This document shows positions 7,345-12,919 of a stretch of 12,919 nucleotides of DNA, one piece after another. The translations under genes and the position numbers were made by a program. Position 1 is the stretch's first letter; every line of letters starts with the position of its first letter. The notes beneath the pieces were generated by a model. That model did not search any database and had not been told where the DNA came from. It worked only from the letters and a program-made list of their open reading frames with translations. Source of the stretch: Actinomycetota bacterium (GTDB taxonomy: Bacteria > Actinomycetota > Actinomycetes > Nanopelagicales > Nanopelagicaceae). Location: positions 1 to 12,919 of the forward strand of contig VGAF01000025.1 in assembly GCA_016870855.1 (NCBI GenBank). Reading direction: 5' to 3'.

Positions 7345-7350
7345 TGCTTC

Positions 7351-8517
7351 ATGAATAGCGGGAAGTCACTTTCAGTAGCGCTCTTAACTCGAGAGTGGCC
7401 GCCTAGTATCTATGGCGGTGCTGGAGTTCACGTGAAGAACTTGGTTGAGGCGCTCAAGGAGACTCTCCAAGTCAACACCCAGATACATTGCTTCGGAGCG
7501 CCGCGGATAGATGCGACTGGATATGAATTGAAGCCACCATTTACTGAGATCAATCCCGCACTTCAAACGCTGTTGATTGACATGGATATGGCGTTGCAGA
7601 TTAAAGATGCTGATTTGGTGCACTCCCATACTTGGTACGCCAACTTTGCTGGATATCTGGCGAGCAAGATTTACAAGATTCCTCATGTAGTCACCGCTCA
7701 CTCACTTGAACCACTTCGACCTTGGAAAGCTGAGCAATTAGGTGGCGGCTATGTAATCTCCTCTTGGGTTGAACAACTTGCTTACGAGAACGCCAATTCC
7801 ATTATCGCTGTTAGCGATGGAATGCGAGATGATGTAATCAAGTCTTATCCGCAAGTTGATCCGAAAAAGATTACGACTATTCGAAATGGAATAGACACCA
7901 ACAAATTCAAGCCCACTCTTGATTCATCAATACTAGATAAGCATGGCGTGACTACGCCGTATGCCCTATTTGTCGGAAGGATTACGCGGCAGAAAGGCCT
8001 CGCCCATCTTTTAAGGTCCTGGAAATTTATACCTAAGGAATATTCATTGGTGCTTGCTGCCGGAAGCCCTGATGAACCCCAAATCGGTGCTGAGGTTGAA
8101 TCGCTGATAACTGAATTGCGCCAAGATCGTGAAAACATAATCTGGATTAAGGAAATGCTTCCCCATGATGAACTCGTTGCGCTGCTGACCGCAGCACGAG
8201 TATTTGTCTGTCCCTCCGTCTATGAACCTCTCGGAATTGTTAATTTAGAGGCGATGGCATGTGAGACTGCCGTGGTCGCTAGCGCAGTCGGTGGTATTCC
8301 TGAAGTTGTTTCCGCAAATGAAACTGGCCTACTAGTTGAATTCACTTTAGATTCGAAGTTGTTTGAAAAGAATCTTTCTGAATCCATACTTAAAGTCTTA
8401 AGTGATGAATCTCTCGCCACGAGAATGGGAGTTGCTGGTCGAAAACGTGCCAGCGATTTCTTTGGATGGGATAAGGTTGCGCAACAAACAATCGACTTGT
8501 ATCGGAGTCTTATTTAA
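7351..8517 (+). CDS. glgA: GT4 glycosyltransferase GlgA/GlgM (ADP-glucose-dependent glucan or maltose-1-phosphate synthase)
   Basis: The 388-residue retaining glycosyltransferase uses ADP-glucose. It has two Rossmann domains: LTREWPPSIYGGAGVHV (residues 12-28) binds the donor loop, HSHTWY and TAHSLEPLRPW follow, and the C-terminal domain has FVGRITRQKG (R210, K215) and the E-x7-E motif EPLGIVNLE (E292, E300). It is close to M. tuberculosis Rv1212c, about 387 residues. That protein was first named GlgA and later shown to act as GlgM, making maltose 1-phosphate from ADP-glucose and glucose 1-phosphate for GlgE. Either role fits the adjacent, divergent glgC that supplies the donor. The frame is open back to 7243, but those residues are antisense to glgC and lack family similarity; the ATG at 7351 places SVALLTREWPP correctly. 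The stop overlaps the next ATG as TAATG. Confidence 0.93.
   Translation: MNSGKSLSVALLTREWPPSIYGGAGVHVKNLVEALKETLQVNTQIHCFGAPRIDATGYELKPPFTEINPALQTLLIDMDMALQIKDADLVHSHTWYANFAGYLASKIYKIPHVVTAHSLEPLRPWKAEQLGGGYVISSWVEQLAYENANSIIAVSDGMRDDVIKSYPQVDPKKITTIRNGIDTNKFKPTLDSSILDKHGVTTPYALFVGRITRQKGLAHLLRSWKFIPKEYSLVLAAGSPDEPQIGAEVESLITELRQDRENIIWIKEMLPHDELVALLTAARVFVCPSVYEPLGIVNLEAMACETAVVASAVGGIPEVVSANETGLLVEFTLDSKLFEKNLSESILKVLSDESLATRMGVAGRKRASDFFGWDKVAQQTIDLYRSLI
8504..8507 (+). promoter_or_regulatory. Ribosome binding site of the second EamA gene
   Basis: GGAG inside the glgA 3' end lies nine bases before the ATG at 8517. With the one-base TAATG overlap it points to translation coupled to glgA and supports this start. 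Confidence 0.55.
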
Positions 8518-9395
8518 TGTCGCGTAAAGGCTGGTTGCTCTTCAGCCTGGTCGGTCTTCTCTGGGGAACCCCTTATCTCTTCATGAAGGTTGCCGTCGAG
8601 GAACTCTCTACTCCAATGATTGTCTTCTCACGTTTATTGATTGGCGCAGCCCTTTTGATCCCATTGGCGATGCGAGAAGGCTCTCTGAAACAAGCGCTCC
8701 CTTATTGGCGATACATATTGCTCTACGCAGTATTGGAGATGGTAATTCCTTGGTCGCTAATTACTAGTTCACAACGAGATCTCTCCTCGGGCGTAGTCGC
8801 TCTACTGGTTGCCACAGTTCCAATCTGGGCAACTCTCTTTGCGCACCAGACTGGTGACTCAACTGCCGCGCATCGCATCCGAATCATTGGAATTGTTATT
8901 GGCTTAATTGGTATCTCATTAATTGTTGGAATAGAAAGCCTCTCTGACTTTGGAAACTTCGGAGCTCTTGCTCAAGTTTTGATTGCTTCGGTTTCTTACG
9001 CCTGGGCAGTAAATATGATCACGAGAAAAGCTCCCGGCGTCTCAGGGCTTGCGATTAATGGAATCGCCATGACAATTTCATCAGTAATTTTTGCCCCCTT
9101 TGCTTTCTTGAGTAGGCCAGAATCGATGCCATCACTTGATGTGACCCTTGCAACTCTAGGTCTGGGCATCTTATGTAGCGGAATGGCTTTCTGGATCTTC
9201 TTCCTCGTACTTGCTGAAATTGGACCGGCGCGAGCATCTCTAGTGGTTTATCCAAATACCGCTGTCGCAGTAATCCTGGGAATCATTATCTTGAGCGAGC
9301 CAATAACACTTGCGATTTTAATTGGTCTTCCGCTCGTTCTTATCGGTTCTTACTTTGCAAGCCGAAGACCCTCAGCACAGCCAATTCCTGCTTAG
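8517..9395 (+). CDS. EamA/DMT-family permease
   Basis: The 292-residue integral membrane protein has about ten hydrophobic helices in two repeats (roughly residues 5-24, 34-50, 65-82, 91-110, 121-138, 147-165, 178-197, 210-230, 240-259 and 264-281). Family hallmarks are LLWGTPYLFMKVA in helix 1, SSGVVALLVATVPIWATLFA in helix 4 and LSEPIT before the last helix. The C-terminus is short, basic and then proline rich. Function is transport of a small metabolite or drug, most likely export; the substrate is unknown. It is not a close copy of the partial permease at the left end. It follows glgA with a one-base overlap, so it is co-transcribed with a carbohydrate gene, although no functional tie is evident. 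It converges on era with a four-base overlap. Confidence 0.9.
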   Translation: MSRKGWLLFSLVGLLWGTPYLFMKVAVEELSTPMIVFSRLLIGAALLIPLAMREGSLKQALPYWRYILLYAVLEMVIPWSLITSSQRDLSSGVVALLVATVPIWATLFAHQTGDSTAAHRIRIIGIVIGLIGISLIVGIESLSDFGNFGALAQVLIASVSYAWAVNMITRKAPGVSGLAINGIAMTISSVIFAPFAFLSRPESMPSLDVTLATLGLGILCSGMAFWIFFLVLAEIGPARASLVVYPNTAVAVILGIIILSEPITLAILIGLPLVLIGSYFASRRPSAQPIPA

Positions 9396-9406
9396 TTGTT
9401 AAGCAG
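9388..9406. terminator. Hairpin across the convergent EamA/era stops
   Basis: CTGCTTA and TAAGCAG form a perfect 7-bp stem with a 5-base loop, and both stop codons (9392-9395) lie within it. A second possible stem, CCCCAA/TTGGGG at 9407-9431, falls inside the era coding end. No T-run follows on either strand, so intrinsic termination is doubtful; it may instead protect 3' ends. Confidence 0.35.
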
Positions 9407-10303
9407 CCCCAATTTATAGAGCGCTTTGGGGTCCCTCTGCCAATTTGGGATAACTTTCACGTGTAACGCTAAAAATACCTTTGAATTCAATTTCTTCTCT
9501 ATCTCTTTACGGGCACGAGTTCCGATGTCCTTTAGGTGCGCCCCCTTTGCGCCAATAATGATGCCCTTTTGGCTATCCCGCTCAACAATTATCGAGGCAT
9601 GGATATCGAATAGTTCTTTCTCTTCTCGCTTTGATAGGTCATCAATCACGACTGCAATCGAATGGGGAACTTCTTCAAAGAGTTCGGAAATGACAGCCTC
9701 GCGGATCAATTCCGAGATGGTCAGCTCAAGCTCTTGATCGGATCTCATCTCGGCTGGATAGAAGGCCGGTCCCTCTTTTGCATGTTTCGCTAATAGCTTT
9801 ATCAGCAACCCAATCTGGGTATCGGTGAAGGCAGATACTGGGACTATCTCGTCCCAGGAGAATCCCCCGCGTTTCGCCAACTCCGAGGCGGCAATTAGCT
9901 GTTGCGGTAATTCATTCTCTTTACCCATATCAATCATCGTCACAACGCAAACTTTTATCGCGCTTTTATATGCGCCAATTTGTTTGGCAATATATAGGTC
10001 GCCATCGCCAACTGCTTCAATCGCCGGAATACATTGGATGATGATGTCAACGTCGCCAATACTTTCACTTACAACTTGATTAAGCGCTGAACCTAGAGTC
10101 GTCTTGGGTTTGTGAAGACCTGGGGTGTCGACCAAAACTAATTGGAAATCAGGTTCAGTAATTATTCCTCTAATGGCGCCGCGGGTCGTGTTTGGATGAT
10201 GCGAAGTAATCGCGACTTTCTCCCCTACCAGGGCATTTATAAGAGATGATTTGCCAGTATTGGGTCTACCTACAATTGATACAAATGCAGATCTATGCGT
10301 CAT
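9392..10303 (-). CDS. era: GTPase Era (30S ribosomal subunit maturation)
   Basis: Era is a GTP-binding protein that binds the 3' end of 16S rRNA and assists 30S assembly. With the start at 10303 it has 303 residues, the usual size. Visible motifs are G1 GRPNTGKS (12-19), a G2 threonine in NTTRGAIRG, G3 DTPG (59-62) and G5 SAF (157-159). The C-terminal KH domain has IIIGAKGAHLKDIGTRAR (GxxG = GAKG) and ends in VKVIPNWQRDPKALYKLG. The G4 motif, normally NKxD, reads TMID (122-125): the Asp is kept but Asn and Lys are not. The position after the next strand also lacks the usual Asp (CIPAIEAVG). The frame extends to an ATG at 10387, but those 28 residues lie inside dprA and have no family match. 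Its start overlaps dprA by 11 bases. Confidence 0.93.
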   Translation of the reverse strand: MTHRSAFVSIVGRPNTGKSSLINALVGEKVAITSHHPNTTRGAIRGIITEPDFQLVLVDTPGLHKPKTTLGSALNQVVSESIGDVDIIIQCIPAIEAVGDGDLYIAKQIGAYKSAIKVCVVTMIDMGKENELPQQLIAASELAKRGGFSWDEIVPVSAFTDTQIGLLIKLLAKHAKEGPAFYPAEMRSDQELELTISELIREAVISELFEEVPHSIAVVIDDLSKREEKELFDIHASIIVERDSQKGIIIGAKGAHLKDIGTRARKEIEKKLNSKVFLALHVKVIPNWQRDPKALYKLGLLNN

Positions 10304-11171
10304 CAATGCATAGGGTACATGCACTTTGAGGTAAGAACTCCATCGCATCTGAGACTGATGTGACGATTTCGGCACATCGCTCCCCAATTAAACGATGACA
10401 ACCATCGCTAGTTGGTGAAGTTATTGGGCCAGGGACGGCGAGAACTACCTTCATTAACTCCGATGCATCGTGTGCGGTTCGAAGTGAGCCACTCCTAAAT
10501 GCCGCCTCAATGACAATTGTCGCCCTTGATAGAGCCGCGATTAGGCGATTTCTTGTTAAGAATCTTTCAGGGCGCGCCTTCTCGTTAGGCATAACCTCCG
10601 AAATGAGAGATCCGTTAGCAAGAATCTCTTCGAAGAGTCGCTCGTTACCAGCTGGGTATCTCGCTGAGATTCCTGAGGCAAGGACGGCGGTAGTTCTTCC
10701 TTCTGCAGCAATCGCACCTCTATGGGCGTGAGTGTCAATCCCATATGCGCCACCACTAATAATCTCAATGCCACGATCTGCAAACCCCGAGGAGAACTCA
10801 CTTGCGATACGTGCACCGTATTGGGTGGGATTTCGCGTACCTACTAGCGCGACTGAGTCACACCTTGGCGGAGATCCTTTGATGATAATCCCAATCGGCG
10901 GTGATAGTAGGTCATCAAGTGCGTGCGGCCATTTCGTATCGCCTCGAGTTACAAATTCGCCACCAGATTTACCGACTTCATCTTCAAGCGATGCGGCGCT
11001 TCGTTCTTGTAGTCGCTTGCGAACTCTTTCGAAGGAACGTTTCGAGGATACATAACCTGTTGATTCAATCCGCTCAATAACTTCTTCGGCGCCTCTTTCA
11101 GATACTTCAGCCGTCCAGAACTTATCGCCCGGATCTGTTGCAAAAAAGAGTCTTAGTAGAGCCAAATTCAT
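10293..11171 (-). CDS. dprA: DNA-processing protein DprA/Smf, short form
   Basis: DprA protects incoming single-stranded DNA and loads RecA during natural transformation. The Rossmann-like core is complete: VALVGTRNPTQYG (108-119), SGGAYGID (139-146), a PERFLTRNRLIAALS stretch (from 201) and GSLRTAHDA (228-236). The protein has only 292 residues, compared with about 360-390 in many homologues. The N-terminal region is short (RLFFATDPGD keeps the actinobacterial PGD pattern), and after ERCAEIVTSVSDAMEFL there are few residues and no C-terminal winged-helix domain. The start overlaps comM as ATGA and the end overlaps era by 11 bases, so it sits in one translationally coupled run yraN-comM-dprA-era. 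Identity is firm. Whether it supports transformation or a housekeeping recombination role is unknown. Confidence 0.93.
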   Translation of the reverse strand: MNLALLRLFFATDPGDKFWTAEVSERGAEEVIERIESTGYVSSKRSFERVRKRLQERSAASLEDEVGKSGGEFVTRGDTKWPHALDDLLSPPIGIIIKGSPPRCDSVALVGTRNPTQYGARIASEFSSGFADRGIEIISGGAYGIDTHAHRGAIAAEGRTTAVLASGISARYPAGNERLFEEILANGSLISEVMPNEKARPERFLTRNRLIAALSRATIVIEAAFRSGSLRTAHDASELMKVVLAVPGPITSPTSDGCHRLIGERCAEIVTSVSDAMEFLPQSACTLCIDDA

Positions 11172-12685
11172 TCGCCCGGCGCTCCACTTCTTAAAAGAAG
11201 TGCCCGCTCCACTTCATTCTTTTCTGGAGTATTTACCCCACTCATGTCAGCAATACTCCAACTAAGCCGGATGGTGCGATGAAAACCTCTTGCGCTCAGT
11301 TCTTCTTTATCCAAGAGAGCGTGCAATAAGGCCATTCCATCTTTGTTAGGGCGAAATCTCTCTCGGAGCAAACTTGGCGGAATCTGGGAGTTCAATTTAA
11401 AGGTTTCTTGTGCAAACCTTTCAGCAGCAATCGCGCGCGCTTTCATCACTCGGATTCGAATGGTTTCGCTCCGCTCGGCGCTAGAAGTTGATAACTCGAG
11501 TCGAGTTGGGCTTTCAACTCGTAGTCGGATATCTACTCGATCCAGAAGCGGGCCAGAGAGTTTCGCTAAATACCTTCGCACCTGAAGTGAAGTGCATTGA
11601 CAACCACGTCCACGACCAGCAAATCGCCCACATGGACATGGATTTGCGGCAAGTAAGAGTATGAATCGAGCTGGGAAACTAGCAGTTAAGGCGGAGCGAG
11701 AAATAGTTATGGAGCCAGATTCCATCGGTTGGCGTAGCGCATCCAGTATTCCGCTATCGCACTCCGGAGCCTCGTCGATGAAGAGCACTCCTCTATGCGC
11801 AAGCGAACATGCGCCTGGTTTTATGGAGTTACTTCCACCCCCGACTAGCGCCGGGATTGTTGTGGAGTGGTGCGGAGCTATAAATGGAGGTTCGGTGCTA
11901 AGTACATTTCTATCCTTAAGAGTTCCTGCAATGGAGTGAATGCCACTCACTTCAATCGCTTCTTCCTCATCAAGGGAAGGCAGGATTGTTGAAAATCGCT
12001 CGGCCAACATGGTCTTACCAGAACCAGGTGCGCCAATCATTAATAGGTTATGGCCACCAGCTGCAGCAATTTCAAGCGCAACTTTATTCTCGACATGGCC
12101 AGCCACTTCGGACATGTCATGCTTTGAAACCTCTTTAGGGATATCAATGAGTGTTGGATTCTCAGCTCGAACTCCACTCTCCAAAAAGCCAATTACATGG
12201 GATAACTTAGAAAATGCGAGAACCTCTAAATCCTTTAAAAGTCCAGCCTCTTGAAAATTCTCTCTTGGGACAATAACTCTCGTTACGCCTCGATCCCTAG
12301 CAGCAATTAGGGTGGGAAGCACCCCGCGGACTGGTCGTAAGTTTCCTTCTAGCGAAAGTTCTCCAAGAAAGAAGGCTTTGGATAGATCGCTCTCTTTTAG
12401 TTGGCCAGATGCAGTCAGAATGGAAAGTGCAATTGGAAGATCAAAAGCTGAGCCGCTCTTTGGAAGCCATGCTGGTGAGAGCGAAACAGTGACTTTTCGG
12501 TTCGGCCAATTTCTACCGCTATTTAAAATTGCAGCTCTAATTCGATCACGTGATTCACTTAGAGTCGCATCCGGAAGTCCAAGTAACGAATACGCCGGAA
12601 GTCCGTTAGAGACATCCACCTCAATCTCTATTGGTTCGCCCTTTAGCCCAAGAAGATTTATTGAAGTTGTACGGGCCAGAGTCAT
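11168..12685 (-). CDS. comM: ComM/YifB-family Mg-chelatase-like AAA+ ATPase
   Basis: ComM is a hexameric AAA+ helicase that promotes branch migration during integration of imported DNA; the family is also widespread in bacteria not known to be transformable. The 505-residue protein is full length. The N-terminal Lon-protease-like ChlI domain begins MTLARTTS and contains GLPDATLSESRDRIRAA and LSPAWLPKSGSAFDLPIA. The ATPase core has Walker A GAPGSGKT (218-225), Walker B LFIDEAPE (D304, E305), and a cysteine cluster C350, C352, C362, C364 in NPCPCG and GCQCT, which may bind metal. SGPLLDRVDIR (377-387) is the arginine-finger region, and the C-terminal domain has RGFHRTIRLSWSIAD. Both ends overlap neighbours by four bases (ATGA), with yraN upstream and dprA downstream, a common arrangement. 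Confidence 0.95.
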   Translation of the reverse strand: MTLARTTSINLLGLKGEPIEIEVDVSNGLPAYSLLGLPDATLSESRDRIRAAILNSGRNWPNRKVTVSLSPAWLPKSGSAFDLPIALSILTASGQLKESDLSKAFFLGELSLEGNLRPVRGVLPTLIAARDRGVTRVIVPRENFQEAGLLKDLEVLAFSKLSHVIGFLESGVRAENPTLIDIPKEVSKHDMSEVAGHVENKVALEIAAAGGHNLLMIGAPGSGKTMLAERFSTILPSLDEEEAIEVSGIHSIAGTLKDRNVLSTEPPFIAPHHSTTIPALVGGGSNSIKPGACSLAHRGVLFIDEAPECDSGILDALRQPMESGSITISRSALTASFPARFILLLAANPCPCGRFAGRGRGCQCTSLQVRRYLAKLSGPLLDRVDIRLRVESPTRLELSTSSAERSETIRIRVMKARAIAAERFAQETFKLNSQIPPSLLRERFRPNKDGMALLHALLDKEELSARGFHRTIRLSWSIADMSGVNTPEKNEVERALLLRSGAPGE

Positions 12686-12919
12686 AAGACGCCTTCGCGA
12701 TAGTCCATTAAGAACTCACCGGAGCGTGCCACGAGTATTCCTGCGACATCGATCCGATATCGACTGCCAAGCCTTTGATGGGTAGCAAGCCATGCAAGGG
12801 CTAGTCGCTGGATTCGAAAAGCTTTTTCGTTCGAGATTGATTCGAGCGGGTCACCATGTGAAATGCTGGAGCGTGTCTTCACCTCTATGAAGATTATGGT
12901 TCCTTCTCGATCCTCTACA
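12682..12919 (-). CDS. yraN: YraN/UPF0102 family protein, C-terminal part (5' end outside window)
   Basis: The frame is open to the window edge; the first complete codon is at 12918-12916. About 78 residues are visible, starting VEDREGTIIFIEVKTR, the endonuclease-like core of UPF0102 proteins with the E-x-K signature. SHGDPLESI, RIQRLALAWLA, RIDVAGILV and a terminal YREGVL follow. Family members have about 115-125 residues, so roughly 40 N-terminal residues are missing. The GTG at 12882 falls inside the IEVKTR motif and is not a real start. The fold resembles Holliday-junction resolvases and PD-(D/E)xK nucleases, but the biochemical role is poorly settled. It overlaps comM by four bases, and the yraN-comM-dprA order is widely conserved, which suggests a link to DNA processing. 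Confidence 0.88.
   Translation of the reverse strand, partial: VEDREGTIIFIEVKTRSSISHGDPLESISNEKAFRIQRLALAWLATHQRLGSRYRIDVAGILVARSGEFLMDYREGVL

Noticed and set aside
7243..7350. N-terminal extension of glgA by 36 codons to a GTG at 7243
   Set aside because: It lies antisense to the conserved GlgC N-terminus, has no family similarity, and the ATG at 7351 gives the normal 388-residue protein.
7329..7352. GlgC start at the ATG 7352, overlapping the glgA ATG as CATG
   Set aside because: It adds eight residues absent from homologues and has no ribosome site; the ATG at 7328 fits family length and has a -10-like box six bases away.
10304..10387. Era starting at 10387 with 28 extra residues
   Set aside because: The extra part lies inside dprA and has no GTPase similarity; MTHRSAFVSIVG at 10303 is the usual Era beginning.
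12312..12785. 157-codon + strand open frame antisense to comM and yraN
   Set aside because: Low-complexity Ser/Arg-rich translation in the complement of two conserved genes; a shadow frame.
1..12919. Mobile elements, CRISPR, tRNA/rRNA, riboswitches or a defence island
   Set aside because: No transposase, integrase, repeat array or RNA gene was recognised, and almost every base is covered by conserved housekeeping genes. This was judged by eye, without a covariance-model search.

Overview
This window looks like an ordinary but very compact stretch of core chromosome from a streamlined, mid-GC actinobacterium. Several gene families have their actinobacterial form: a class II (Mycobacterium-type) DAHP synthase, a group III phosphofructokinase, GlgC and a 388-residue GlgA/GlgM with close match to the Mycobacterium/Streptomyces proteins, a divergent glgC/glgA pair, and a yraN-comM-dprA cluster. 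GC is moderate (mid-to-high 40s percent by eye, not counted), unlike Streptomyces or Mycobacterium, and almost nothing is non-coding. Together with a photolyase this suggests a small-genome sunlit-water lineage such as freshwater acI (Nanopelagicales). That placement is inference from recalled family features, not from a phylogeny.

Layout, left to right: the 3' part of an EamA-type permease and an overlapping threonine aldolase gene (ltaE) on the + strand; a minus-strand group reading pfkA, aroG (class II DAHP synthase), ogt (O6-alkylguanine-DNA alkyltransferase), with ogt overlapping the ltaE 3' end tail to tail; a + strand iron-sulfur photolyase-family gene divergent from pfkA; minus-strand glgC ending against it; + strand glgA/glgM divergent from glgC and followed with a one-base overlap by a second EamA permease; then a minus-strand run of overlapping genes yraN (cut by the window end), comM, dprA, era, which converges on the permease.

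Functionally the window covers carbon flow (phosphofructokinase, entry to the shikimate pathway, ADP-glucose and alpha-glucan or maltose-1-phosphate synthesis), amino-acid metabolism (threonine aldolase), direct reversal of DNA damage (Ogt, photolyase), DNA uptake/recombination (ComM, DprA, with YraN) and 30S ribosome maturation (Era). With the starts chosen here only 189 bases lie between genes, in four gaps of 42, 41, 84 and 22 bases; no gap exceeds 300 bases. I see no tRNA, rRNA, CRISPR, insertion sequence, phage or riboswitch.

I did not find a new multi-gene system. The points worth a second look are: a TANNNT hexamer 6-7 bases before five of the six start codons that are free of an upstream gene, which suggests leaderless transcription; a 22-base glgC/glgA divergent promoter in which the two -10 boxes appear to share a TA; a phosphofructokinase with the pyrophosphate-type GGEDT signature; a photolyase with Asp in place of an otherwise conserved Trp; an Era with a degenerate G4 motif; and a short DprA overlapping era.
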